A stretch of DNA of 64,000 nt. It comes from Symbiodinium kawagutii (Eukaryota; Sar; Dinophyceae; Suessiales; Symbiodiniaceae). Every line of letters begins with the position of its first letter. Positions within the stretch are counted from its first letter, which is position 1. A program made the translations under genes and the position numbers. The notes beneath the pieces were generated by a model that was not told the origin of the DNA, did no database searches, and saw only the letters and a list, made by a program, of their open reading frames with translations. The stretch spans positions 206,947 through 270,946 of the forward strand of contig VSDK01026464.1 of assembly GCA_009767595.1 (NCBI GenBank), in the 5' to 3' direction. Shown piece by piece: positions 35,722 to 47,639 of the stretch.

Positions 35722-35823
35722 GTGGTTCCTCAAGCCATGGGGTGACCCCCAGAATGATTGGGTTATTGCTACAAATGGTTGATATTGGATGATTTAGGGG
35801 TATCCGTATTTTGAGAAACCACC
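35722..35823 (-). repeat. Family A inverted-repeat element, copy 6 (reverse)
   Basis: GTGGTTCCTCAAGCCATGGG at left; GGATGATTTAGGGGTATCCG and TATTTTGAGAAACCACC at right. It lies just beyond the stop of the 35827-36168 frame. Confidence 0.88.
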
Positions 35824-35826
35824 GTG

Positions 35827-36168
35827 TCATGATAGATCTATTGTTCCATGGCAACTCTTAAGCAACTTATAACCTCCCCACCTTGTAGTAGATGATGCTT
35901 CAGATTCAGAACTGGTGATGCATGTTGAATAAGAGGGAGGGGATTTGCTGCCACTTTGGTTTGTGTTCCGAGGTGTACTCTCAAAGGTGATTGTTTTCCG
36001 ACTAAAGAAGACTTTCCCGTGAGCTTGAGGGCATCTGATTCGCGGAGACATGCCTACTTGGAGATATACCAGGAAATATGACGTGTTACCATGAACAGCG
36101 GAGAATCCAACAACAAGGTCTGATGGTTTTGCCCATAGCATCCAACCACTCGAGCTGCTTCTGCTCAT
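35827..36168 (-). CDS. Hypothetical protein or 3' exon, 113 codons
   Basis: Minus-strand frame ending CHGTIDLS-stop at 35827, only a few bases from family A copy 6. It reads DLVVGFSAVHGNTSYFLVYL, then a basic, Ser/Thr-rich tail (SPPSYSTCITSSESEASSTT). No motif recognised. The 5' border is unknown; an exon start anywhere before about 36130 is possible. Confidence 0.35.
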   Translation of the reverse strand: MSRSSSSGWMLWAKPSDLVVGFSAVHGNTSYFLVYLQVGMSPRIRCPQAHGKVFFSRKTITFESTPRNTNQSGSKSPPSYSTCITSSESEASSTTRWGGYKLLKSCHGTIDLS

Positions 36169-36873
36169 CTCAGTACTTCATCCAGCAATGGAATCTTCCA
36201 TCCTGGTCCATCTGTGGTCAGCGTGGAAGTGATCTCTACCATGGTCACTGGCCATGCCATGGTCCCCGGCCAACATCGGTTGCCATCAGGGCACTAAGGA
36301 GGCTCCCAAGCATCCAAAGGAATCCAGTAGCTCCCGGAAGGACTCCTGGCAACTCCGTGCTACTTGGGATTTCCAGCATGTCACAGCGGGACTTGGATGG
36401 GCGGCTGGGAGGTCAACCTGTCATTTCTGGTGCGCGGCGGGCCCTGGTTTCTGGGGACCTGGATGTGGCACTGCCGCAGCTTGGGACCGCAGCTGTTGCG
36501 GTACCCAGTCCTGCCCACTGCGACCATCATGTGGGTCCTCAGGCACCATTCCGCTGGCCGGTCACTGTGCTACTTGATGCTTCTGATCCATGGATAACTA
36601 CATATGGCTATGGGTCAATATTAACCATCAACAATGGTTGAGAATAGCCAACAAAACCATAGGGAAAACACAGGTTCAATGACAGGGGAACCAGGGGTAA
36701 TTACAAGGTTTTGACCCACAGCCACATAGTAACAAAGTTATCTAGGATGATGGTCATTTTCAATAATGAAACCAACCGTTATTGATGATAATCATGGATA
36801 GCAACCGTGCATGCCATCGTCAATAATGGAAGAGACAAATCACTGATAGCCCTTGTAAGGGATCATCATGGAT

Positions 36874-36924
<51 letters not shown>

Positions 36925-37720
36925 GGATAATCATGCTAAGCACCCTGGGACGTATCAAAAATGATGGGTCCCGGGCATGGATCATCCTGGCGCACCGAGA
37001 TGCGCGCCTTTCGATCTCGGCTTTTCGCCGCGAATGTCCACAGCTTCGGAGCGCATGGATAGCACTGACCCATGATGAGCAGCAGTTGGAACTTGATGCT
37101 GGGACTCTTGAAATCCAAGTGCTGACGGTGGAATGGTTGTAATGGTGGTGAAGAATGGTTAAGAATGGATAGTTCATAGTTGATACATGCCAAGAATTGA
37201 TAGTTTATGGTTGGTGACCTATGTACATGATGTCACCAGTCCTGACTTTTATATCTCAAGAGCATGATAATGCAAGAAATCCTTCAACCGTTCACTGGTG
37301 GGTGGTGAGGAGTTTTTCTCAACTGATGCATCCATGTGGGAAGTTGGTGGTTCTGACCTATGAAATGTCACTCAAAGCTTGGAACACGTCCCTAACCATT
37401 GAAGATCATCCAAGGATGCCTTGCTTCATGCTGCAGGTGCCACTTTCAAGCTGACAACTTTGAGGCTGCAACGAGACTGGCATCTATGGAATGTGTCGGC
37501 CCCAAAATTCTCTGGCCACACAAGTCCAGTGACCAGAATGAGGCATCAACCAGCCACTAGTTGATGGTTGTACCAGGGGCATCAATAAGGGCGAATGATG
37601 GCTGTTGATGGCTTTGTCACCTTCCTGGCTGAATCGGCCATTGCTGTCCTTCTCTGGCGACTTCAGTGTGCTCTGCTGACACCGGATGACAGTGTGAACT
37701 TCTCAACGACGTGAAGTTTC
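36169..37720. other. Region with open islands
   Basis: 36078-36638 (+) is open for 187 codons but two other plus-strand frames are open too. 36933-37139 (+) reads SRAWIILAHRDARLSISAFR then ECPQLRSAWIALTHDEQQLE and ends in TAA, a better but unproven terminal exon. About 37595-37714 (+) ends LLTPDDSVNFSTT-stop. No family for any of them. Confidence 0.25.
36875..36924. repeat. (ATC)n microsatellite between direct repeats
   Basis: ATC triplets flanked on both sides by ATCATGGATAATCAT. Confidence 0.95.
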
Positions 37721-38079
37721 ACACAACAAAGGCAACCCAGAAGTAGATTTGTCCCAGACTAAGAGTTCGCTCAGTGTTGTAAAGTGTATTACACTCATAG
37801 TTTGCTCAATAAAGTGTATTTAGAGTACGCAAATACACTAAAGTTGGCAAAATACATACACTGGATCCATGTAGACCCTACGGAGTGACATAAAAACTGG
37901 TCAGCACTTCATACATTAAATCCAACTGGTTTTGAAAGCTCACCCCGTGGGATCACCCGAGCGCACCCGCAACTCTTGCAATGAACAAATGGTGGTTGAC
38001 TGATATTTTTCAAAGGGTTTGAAGCCTCCAAGCAGAAGGATTGTCCCTTCTCTGTATGGAAGGCAATCTCATCACCTTG

Positions 38080-38147
38080 TCGGTTTGCTACTTTAAATGG
38101 TTGATAAATCATGATTTGGGGGTACCCTTCTTTTGACAAACCACCAC
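38080..38147 (-). repeat. Family A element, half copy 7 (reverse, right half)
   Basis: ATGATTTGGGGGTACCCTTC and TTTTGACAAACCACCAC. No matching left half is visible. Confidence 0.65.
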
Positions 38148-39715
38148 AATTCCATTTGGGAAAAGATGATTGAACCCATCAAGTGGCAACCCACTTAGAA
38201 ACGAAGCCCTTCAACCGCTTTCTCTGCTCAACAGCCTGCGCTGATTTTTTTCTTGGCTAAAATTGTGTGGTTTTAGACGTCCAAAGCCTCTGACTTCTCA
38301 TGAGCCTTGGCGGAGCTATGGTTTGCCGACATGCAAACATGAAAAAACCGGGGAAACATCTCCATGCTGATCTAACAAACTATGCATTTAGGGACTCAGT
38401 GAGTATCTGAGTGACTCGACAACCTACAACTCATCGAATCATGACATGGTCCGCATGCACGTGTTAGCATATCAACCGCATAGCGGTTGATCATATTGCA
38501 TGACCCTGGTTCACCACGGCCCACTTGAGTGGAGGGCAATTTCACCGAGAAATCACACTAAAAAACGATGATCAGGCATGCAGCTACCTATGGCGATTTA
38601 CAAGTCGAAACATCAGTGATAAACCACACGACCATGGTGATAAACGATACGTGAGCATGGTGACCATACTGAGTAGCCATAGCCAACAATGATGAAGAAC
38701 CCAATCAACCAGGATAATTGCTGCAATCTAGCGAGCCATAGTGACTGACAAATTTCTTCCCAATCATATCTCATCATAATGTTGCTGATCGTTGTCGACT
38801 TTGATCGAAATGATCAACCCTCGGTTATCAGCCATAGCGACCTGGTGGAGAAAAGAGATCTAGTAAGAGATTTCGTACAGATCAAGATCCATTCCTGGTA
38901 CTCCAAGTCGTGCCTTCCATCCTTGACTCAGGTTTCAACACCTTTCAGCTGGGGGAAATCCCAGCGATTTCACCAGCTCTTCTCAGTGCCGGACCCGCTT
39001 CTTGGGCTTGTTCCAGGGCACATAGCCATACTGAATCATATGCATGATCTGTCACAGCGCTTGGTGCCAGGTCGAAACTTAGGGCTGAGAAGCACCAAAA
39101 TTTGCAGCTTTGATGGCCAACCCCATCCCCAAAACCATTTGCGATAAGAATATCCGACGGATCCAGATCATGCCAAGGTTCTACCTCATCAGGACAAACC
39201 AAGTAATCTTCACAGGATTCATATCATCGTTGAATTAATCGAAAGCATCTCCCAACATCTCAAGTGCTTGAGATCAGACCTTTGTTCTTGTGGTTTTTGC
39301 TTTCACGAGCCTCTGCTCCGTTGTACCAGTCTGCCTCTGCTTGTCTTCACCAGCAAGTGTCTCAGCACGCCTGCTGCTTCATGGTGTACACGAAGAGCAA
39401 AACAAAGTAGAGCAACAACGCACGACCTGTGACCGAAGTGGAGCAAATTCACGCGGACTGTTTCAACTGGTTCCTGTAACGGCTCATAATGATAGATAGC
39501 TGGCAAATAATTGTGAACACCCAACAATGTGTTGATAATTGATGAGTCCTTGTGGCCATGGGTCCAAAACTCTCGTGCCCCGAAATGGGATGATTTCCTG
39601 TTTAAAGTGTTGCCATGCTCTTATGGGTTTGTTGTGAAACATCTACACATGTTACCAGTGTGGCTGCCATACCAACCTCTTTTTTCCTTCAACAAATCAT
39701 GCCAAATACTTGAGT

Positions 39716-39725
39716 NNNNNNNNNN
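39716..39725. other. Assembly gap (10 N)
   Basis: Ten N; probably a scaffolding join of unknown true size. Confidence 0.99.
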
Positions 39726-41142
39726 TTTCCCTTTATGAAAACATCTGGGGACGCCTGGAAAAGAACCAGGGACCCATTGGATGTCCAGGGGTGTGATCCC
39801 ACCCAGCTGACCGTCCACGTCCATGTCCAAATCGTCAATGAAGGTCACGACAAATGCCACGATGGTGGACAAGGTTCCTGCGCGCACAAGCGCGGCGAGG
39901 CTTCAGGTCCTAGTTGGAGGGCATCCACCCCACCTCTAACGCCTGAGTGGTGGTCGTTTTGGTCATCCCAAAGCATATCTATGTCATTTCATCCCATCAT
40001 CCTAGTGATGTGGTTGAATAAATATAAGCGAATTTTATTCTTCAAATGCTTATGTCAGGTTCATAGCTCACCGCCATCATTGCAAGAAAGGTCACATAGG
40101 TAAGGGCAAACCCAAGTGGCCAATCCAGTGTGATTAAGCCTATGCATTTGGATCAACCTGGAAAGACACGATTGATTTTTTAAAAGTGTATTGATATGAC
40201 TAGAAATCATGATACCAACCGCGTCTGGCAGGTTAGCAACAACAGTTGTGACTGAAACTCTCTGTTGTACTTCATGCCCCTTCCCATATTCGGCCTCGTT
40301 GTTGGCCAACCAAGCCTCAATCTGGGATAAACCATGAAACAGCCTTCCTTATTATATAGTTTTTATGATTGCTCCCTGGCCCTAATGTAAGACATGATCC
40401 AAAGCACAATTTCTGCTGGGCTGTCATATCTCCCATAATGACCACCATTCATCATTGTTGATGATGATCCCCGATTCCCAACAATGAGTTAGCCTTTAAT
40501 TTGGCATCAATTATCAATCATTCACACCAACAATCAACTCACCATCAATTCAGTGCCAAACATTAAAACAATCATATTCAATCATACTCATCCAAGTTGA
40601 CATCCTCAATCCTAGGGTTGACATATACCATAATTAGCCATTAATCATGACGTATATTGACCATGGAATTCACTATAACCAACCCTTGAGTACCAATTCA
40701 CCAATTCACCATCGTATCAACCGTAACGACTAGCCATCATAACCATTAAGTAGCCATAACCATTAGCGGCATGAGCCACAAGCGTTAACCTTATTTAACC
40801 TTCAACCATGGCAATTAACATCAGAACCATATGAAGAGCAGTGATAAATCAATTACAAATCAATAAAGTATTGGATACTTATTCTTTACCACAGCATTTA
40901 TTCGTCAAAATCATCAACAGTGTCCATCATTTCTTAGCCCAATCATCCTAACCATGAATCATGACCAGTGTGCATAGGATTCCACCCCACCCAACAACAC
41001 CGTTCATCCTTCACCCATGTGTTGGCCGTCCCTGGCTGTCCCTGGCTGTCCCTGTGGCTCTCCCAGCTCCTCTGCACCAGAGCCGAAACTCTGACAACGC
41101 TCGGACGAAGGGCCGATACCTGGGCCAACGAAGGGCCGCTGC

Positions 41143-41370
41143 TCAGGAAGGGGGAGACGATTTTTCGGCCACGGGCTCGCCACGTTGGGCTGGAGCTACA
41201 CCGGGGACCGTGGGCCATTCGTTGGTGAACATCACTAGGGTAGCTGGGTAGCCACCGGGCTGGATCTGTGAGGTGCTTCGCATTTCTGCTGCAACCTTGG
41301 GACATGCAGCCATGGGTCCATCCAAAATGCTGACTTCATCATGATCAACAGCGGTTGGTTGTACAAACAT
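41143..41370 (-). CDS. Candidate exon, up to 75 codons
   Basis: Minus-strand frame reading HDEVSILDGPMAACPKVAAE then SQIQPGGYPATLVMFTNEWP, GC-rich and protein-like. A second minus-strand frame (40943-41305) also stays open, so this is tentative. No family, no proven splice sites. Confidence 0.28.
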   Translation of the reverse strand: MFVQPTAVDHDEVSILDGPMAACPKVAAEMRSTSQIQPGGYPATLVMFTNEWPTVPGVAPAQRGEPVAEKSSPPS

Positions 41371-41402
41371 GTATTTCCAACAGGTTGTTGTTTTTTTTTT
41401 TC

Positions 41403-41451
<49 letters not shown>
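41403..41451. repeat. (TTG)n microsatellite
   Basis: TTG triplets, the complement of the CAA tracts elsewhere in the window, preceded by a T-run. Confidence 0.97.
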
Positions 41452-41453
<2 letters not shown>

Positions 41454-41679
41454 ATCAACATTTGTTGGTTATTATCACCCATCAATCAACATGATTCCCT
41501 TTAATTCCCATGAATTCACGCTGTTGCTGTTGTTGTCCCTGGGATGGGGCCATCAACTTGGCAATGAAAAATCTGAGTTGGTCCCTGGGATCACCGCCAT
41601 CACTGGCACCGCCGGGGCACTCGCTGCTCTTACTTCGAGCCGGGAGATGGTCGTCCTGACGCAGCGCCAGGTTGATAGT
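41452..41679. other. Short coding-like island
   Basis: 41491-41682 (+) is open: VPGITAITGTAGALAALTSS then REMVVLTQ. This faintly recalls the SAM-binding loop of methyltransferases, too little to name. It runs into the satellite. Confidence 0.2.
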
Positions 41680-41880
41680 GGTTAGTAGTGGTTAATAGTG
41701 GTTAGTAGTGGTTAATAGTGGTTAGTAATGGTTAATAGTGGTTAGTAGTGGTTAATAGTGGTTAATAGTGGTTAATAGTGGTTAGTAGTGGTTAATAGTG
41801 GTTAATAATGGTTTATAGTGGTTAGTAGTGGTTAATAGTGGTTAGTAGTGGTTAATAATGGTTAAAAGGGGTTAGTAGTG
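41680..41880. repeat. Variant 10-bp array GTTAATAGTG/GTTAGTAGTG
   Basis: About twenty imperfect 10-bp units (GTTAATAGTG, GTTAGTAGTG, GTTAATAATG) leading directly into the homogeneous array. Confidence 0.97.
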
Positions 41881-44800
41881 GGTAATAGTGGGTAATAGTG
41901 GGTAATAGTGGGTAATAGTGGGTAATAGTGGGTAATAGTGGGTAATAGTGGGTAATAGTGGGTAATAGTGGGTAATAGTGGGTAATAGTGGGTAATAGTG
42001 GGTAATAGTGGGTAATAGTGGGTAATAGTGGGTAATAGTGGGTAATAGTGGGTAATAGTGGGTAATAGTGGGTAATAGTGGGTAATAGTGGGTAATAGTG
42101 GGTAATAGTGGGTAATAGTGGGTAATAGTGGGTAATAGTGGGTAATAGTGGGTAATAGTGGGTAATAGTGGGTAATAGTGGGTAATAGTGGGTAATAGTG
42201 GGTAATAGTGGGTAATAGTGGGTAATAGTGGGTAATAGTGGGTAATAGTGGGTAATAGTGGGTAATAGTGGGTAATAGTGGGTAATAGTGGGTAATAGTG
42301 GGTAATAGTGGGTAATAGTGGGTAATAGTGGGTAATAGTGGGTAATAGTGGGTAATAGTGGGTAATAGTGGGTAATAGTGGGTAATAGTGGGTAATAGTG
42401 GGTAATAGTGGGTAATAGTGGGTAATAGTGGGTAATAGTGGGTAATAGTGGGTAATAGTGGGTAATAGTGGGTAATAGTGGGTAATAGTGGGTAATAGTG
42501 GGTAATAGTGGGTAATAGTGGGTAATAGTGGGTAATAGTGGGTAATAGTGGGTAATAGTGGGTAATAGTGGGTAATAGTGGGTAATAGTGGGTAATAGTG
42601 GGTAATAGTGGGTAATAGTGGGTAATAGTGGGTAATAGTGGGTAATAGTGGGTAATAGTGGGTAATAGTGGGTAATAGTGGGTAATAGTGGGTAATAGTG
42701 GGTAATAGTGGGTAATAGTGGGTAATAGTGGGTAATAGTGGGTAATAGTGGGTAATAGTGGGTAATAGTGGGTAATAGTGGGTAATAGTGGGTAATAGTG
42801 GGTAATAGTGGGTAATAGTGGGTAATAGTGGGTAATAGTGGGTAATAGTGGGTAATAGTGGGTAATAGTGGGTAATAGTGGGTAATAGTGGGTAATAGTG
42901 GGTAATAGTGGGTAATAGTGGGTAATAGTGGGTAATAGTGGGTAATAGTGGGTAATAGTGGGTAATAGTGGGTAATAGTGGGTAATAGTGGGTAATAGTG
43001 GGTAATAGTGGGTAATAGTGGGTAATAGTGGGTAATAGTGGGTAATAGTGGGTAATAGTGGGTAATAGTGGGTAATAGTGGGTAATAGTGGGTAATAGTG
43101 GGTAATAGTGGGTAATAGTGGGTAATAGTGGGTAATAGTGGGTAATAGTGGGTAATAGTGGGTAATAGTGGGTAATAGTGGGTAATAGTGGGTAATAGTG
43201 GGTAATAGTGGGTAATAGTGGGTAATAGTGGGTAATAGTGGGTAATAGTGGGTAATAGTGGGTAATAGTGGGTAATAGTGGGTAATAGTGGGTAATAGTG
43301 GGTAATAGTGGGTAATAGTGGGTAATAGTGGGTAATAGTGGGTAATAGTGGGTAATAGTGGGTAATAGTGGGTAATAGTGGGTAATAGTGGGTAATAGTG
43401 GGTAATAGTGGGTAATAGTGGGTAATAGTGGGTAATAGTGGGTAATAGTGGGTAATAGTGGGTAATAGTGGGTAATAGTGGGTAATAGTGGGTAATAGTG
43501 GGTAATAGTGGGTAATAGTGGGTAATAGTGGGTAATAGTGGGTAATAGTGGGTAATAGTGGGTAATAGTGGGTAATAGTGGGTAATAGTGGGTAATAGTG
43601 GGTAATAGTGGGTAATAGTGGGTAATAGTGGGTAATAGTGGGTAATAGTGGGTAATAGTGGGTAATAGTGGGTAATAGTGGGTAATAGTGGGTAATAGTG
43701 GGTAATAGTGGGTAATAGTGGGTAATAGTGGGTAATAGTGGGTAATAGTGGGTAATAGTGGGTAATAGTGGGTAATAGTGGGTAATAGTGGGTAATAGTG
43801 GGTAATAGTGGGTAATAGTGGGTAATAGTGGGTAATAGTGGGTAATAGTGGGTAATAGTGGGTAATAGTGGGTAATAGTGGGTAATAGTGGGTAATAGTG
43901 GGTAATAGTGGGTAATAGTGGGTAATAGTGGGTAATAGTGGGTAATAGTGGGTAATAGTGGGTAATAGTGGGTAATAGTGGGTAATAGTGGGTAATAGTG
44001 GGTAATAGTGGGTAATAGTGGGTAATAGTGGGTAATAGTGGGTAATAGTGGGTAATAGTGGGTAATAGTGGGTAATAGTGGGTAATAGTGGGTAATAGTG
44101 GGTAATAGTGGGTAATAGTGGGTAATAGTGGGTAATAGTGGGTAATAGTGGGTAATAGTGGGTAATAGTGGGTAATAGTGGGTAATAGTGGGTAATAGTG
44201 GGTAATAGTGGGTAATAGTGGGTAATAGTGGGTAATAGTGGGTAATAGTGGGTAATAGTGGGTAATAGTGGGTAATAGTGGGTAATAGTGGGTAATAGTG
44301 GGTAATAGTGGGTAATAGTGGGTAATAGTGGGTAATAGTGGGTAATAGTGGGTAATAGTGGGTAATAGTGGGTAATAGTGGGTAATAGTGGGTAATAGTG
44401 GGTAATAGTGGGTAATAGTGGGTAATAGTGGGTAATAGTGGGTAATAGTGGGTAATAGTGGGTAATAGTGGGTAATAGTGGGTAATAGTGGGTAATAGTG
44501 GGTAATAGTGGGTAATAGTGGGTAATAGTGGGTAATAGTGGGTAATAGTGGGTAATAGTGGGTAATAGTGGGTAATAGTGGGTAATAGTGGGTAATAGTG
44601 GGTAATAGTGGGTAATAGTGGGTAATAGTGGGTAATAGTGGGTAATAGTGGGTAATAGTGGGTAATAGTGGGTAATAGTGGGTAATAGTGGGTAATAGTG
44701 GGTAATAGTGGGTAATAGTGGGTAATAGTGGGTAATAGTGGGTAATAGTGGGTAATAGTGGGTAATAGTGGGTAATAGTGGGTAATAGTGGGTAATAGTG

Positions 44801-45310
44801 GGTAATAGTGGGTAATAGTGGGTAATAGTGGGTAATAGTGGGTAATAGTGGGTAATAGTGGGTAATAGTGGGTAATAGTGGGTAATAGTGGGTAATAGTG
44901 GGTAATAGTGGGTAATAGTGGGTAATAGTGGGTAATAGTGGGTAATAGTGGGTAATAGTGGGTAATAGTGGGTAATAGTGGGTAATAGTGGGTAATAGTG
45001 GGTAATAGTGGGTAATAGTGGGTAATAGTGGGTAATAGTGGGTAATAGTGGGTAATAGTGGGTAATAGTGGGTAATAGTGGGTAATAGTGGGTAATAGTG
45101 GGTAATAGTGGGTAATAGTGGGTAATAGTGGGTAATAGTGGGTAATAGTGGGTAATAGTGGGTAATAGTGGGTAATAGTGGGTAATAGTGGGTAATAGTG
45201 GGTAATAGTGGGTAATAGTGGGTAATAGTGGGTAATAGTGGGTAATAGTGGGTAATAGTGGGTAATAGTGGGTAATAGTGGGTAATAGTGGGTAATAGTG
45301 GGTAATAGTG
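41881..45310. repeat. Homogeneous 10-bp satellite, GGTAATAGTG x 343
   Basis: 3430 bp of GGTAATAGTG with no variant that I can see. It differs by one base (T to G at position 2) from the flanking variant unit, and ends in GTTAATAGAG. The minus strand lacks stops in all three frames because the 30-bp super-period encodes a 10-residue repeat (THYYPLLPTI), so the very long open frame is an artefact of the repeat. Read length may have fixed the copy number arbitrarily. Confidence 0.98.
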
Positions 45311-47547
45311 GTTAATAGAGGGTTAATACTATGGTAAAACCATTCTGTAACAGTAGTGATGGAACATAACCTGATAGCCATTATAATGATGAGATGTACC
45401 CATAATATGGATCATACGATTATAACTTATAACCATTAAGCTACAAATGATGGGATATGATATAACCTTATAGCAGTGGTTGATAGTATCTTAATGGCTA
45501 CTAATGATGGGATATAACCGTTCAACATGGGCAGTAATAGTTGTTGACAAGGGTCAATATTGGTTAACTAACGTTGGTTAATAGTGGATAATAGCTATAG
45601 TGGTTCATAATAGTGGCTAAAAAAAAAGGGTTTGTAGTCGCTAATAAGTTGTTAATAATTGTTGTTGATAATGGCTAATAAACAATAGTGGCTAATTCAT
45701 GATAATGGCTAGTAGTGGCCAATCATAGTGTTTGGTAGCTCCTGATAATAGTGGTAAATAGATGTAAATAGTGGCTAATGATGAACCTTGAAAAACATGG
45801 TTAATAATAGGGTAAAAATAACCAGCAATGAAAACTATTTGTTGCTGGGTTGGTTTTTGTTCTTATTGCAATCGCTGTCGCTGTCGCCTTGCTTTTGTCG
45901 TTGTCGTCGTCGTCGTCGTTGTTGTTGTTGGTTATTTTTGCTGGTGGTGGTGGTTGTTCTTGTCCTTGCTCTTGTTGGTTGGCTGGCTGGTCATGCTGGT
46001 CGATTGAGTGGTGGTTTGGTTGCTGCTTTATCTCTAACATCCTGAGACGTGCCCACCACCCCACCCCTGACAACAGATTTCTAAGTGGGAAACCAGCTCG
46101 GAGGGCACACCATGGACGGACAATCCCATATGTTCGTGGCAGACTCCAACAACTCCCCACCCAAATCCGCCCAAGAGAAGCATTGGATGAAGCTTGAGAG
46201 AGCCATCTTCCATCAACAACCCCAGCAACTCCTTCGAATCCTTTGGGGGAAAACCCTTCTCGGAGAAGGGCAGCTGCACCCTCTGCTGAGAGCATCTCCT
46301 CTGTAGCTGGCGACAGGAACAGCAGCACCTGAAGTGACGCACTGGGGAGGCTCTGTAAATCAGCTGCCATAACAATGCCATAACTACATGTAAGTACCTT
46401 GTCTATTCTGGCTGGTGATTTCTCCCTGCATAGGTCTGTATGGTCCATTCGTTTCATTCTGCAACTTGGGAAGCTGGGTGTTTCAACTCATCCACATGAC
46501 AATCAACAAGACCTCGTGTGCACTTGCTAGCTTGATGATTAAGCAATGGCGATTAAGCCATGTTGATCAAGCAATGGTCAAGATCCATAGAACCAAATTT
46601 CAGTGGCGATGATGGCTCTTTCAAGGTTTGAGCTTGGGATGTTACCCAGGACCGCTCCCACAAGGCCCGTGGCAACCTGCCTGGTTCAAAACGTAGATCG
46701 CCAAAACGTAGACGGCAAAGAAGTGGCGCTGCAAAGCGGAGTGCATTCAGCTGCGTCCCAAACCACGGGTCAAGGGGTGCACGGCAACGCGACGCGTGTT
46801 GCACATGTTGAGAATTTCCTATGGTGGCCATGGATTGTCATGAGACCAATGCTAGCTTGTCAATATGACTCTGATCCAATTGTTCATCGTGATTTGGATC
46901 TGCGAAGAACAGTCATGGACAATCCTAAACAAGCATCGGCCGTTGCTTGTTGTCACCCCGTGGTATTGAGGAGTACACTCATCCGGCCCTGTCACGATGT
47001 TTAGGGGTGACTAGCAATCCAGCCATAACAGCCTATTATCTTTTTTGACGGATACCCATTCCTATTCTTGTTAGTGGAGGAACAAGACTTTGGATACCCG
47101 ACAGAAGATGAAGCCCATAACTTGTGAACTCATTAAAAATCATTGTGGAATCATATCTTGTCCAAACTACCGTATTCGTGGCGAATCATGACCACGTGGA
47201 TTAAGGGGTGATCCATCTTAATGATCTACCCATGGTCCAGCACCCACTTTTTGCGGTAAAATGGCTGATATACCCTCCATAGCGGATCCCCACAATGGAC
47301 AAACTGTTGGATATCTCCTGCCAATCAAAATATCCACGTATCTCCCATATGATCCCTATATCATCCCCATCCAATTCCTATATAATCCCTATATCCTCCC
47401 TATATCATCCCCATATCATGCCTACTACTCTCTTATCACCACTATATCCTCATAAACGTACCTGGTATATTGTACCTATATCCCCATATCCCCACTATAT
47501 CCTCATAAACGTACCATGGATGCCATGAATCTCCATGGCCCCCCATG
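45311..47547. other. Simple DNA with ambiguous coding islands
   Basis: 45311-45790 is TAATAGTGGTTAATA-type DNA. 45890-45950 is a CGT/TTG triplet-rich stretch. 46034-46380 is open on the minus strand in two frames. 46553-46831 (-) and 46603-47001 (+) overlap. 47330-47520 repeats CCTATATCATCCCCATATCC. No gene is called. Confidence 0.3.
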
Positions 47548-47639
47548 CACCCCCGGCCAGCCTCCAGCGTGTAGATCCGCCATGCGAAGCCCAACTCCAA
47601 CAGCATGAAGAGCAACCAGCGACAGCGGAGCCACGGGAC
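47548..47639 (-). CDS. Candidate exon with one hydrophobic segment
   Basis: Minus strand after AG|GTCCC at 47639: VPWLRCRWLLFMLLELGFAW then RIYTLEAG. The hydrophobic run would fit a membrane helix. The donor is uncertain (GCCGGG is one choice). Isolated; no family. Confidence 0.25.

Larger units (their letters stand above)
34020..35826. other. Mixed region with a possible PPR-like island
   Basis: 34321-34586 (-) reads RWNTAIGQGEDLWAAAFQLI followed by EAM. This resembles the helix pair of dinoflagellate PPR-type repeats, but plus-strand 34278-34631 is open too. 35092-35231 (+) reads GDTMWEDPYEHHGIVVGLLA and ends in a stop. 35510-35632 (+) is open. Not called as genes. 35230-35340 is TAACCAT/TTAGTCATGG simple DNA. 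Confidence 0.25.
37721..41142. other. Intergenic/intronic, weak coding signals
   Basis: 38945-39199 (-) reads VTDHAYDSVWLCALEQAQEA and is the best island; 39735-39890 (-) is open across the small gap. Both overlap open plus-strand frames and are not called. 40440-40930 is CATCAACCATAA-type simple DNA. Confidence 0.25.

Noticed and set aside
41872..45381. Minus-strand open frame of 1169 codons encoding a THYYPLLPTI repeat
   Set aside because: It is the translation of the 10-bp satellite GGTAATAGTG; a 30-bp super-period without stops is open by construction.
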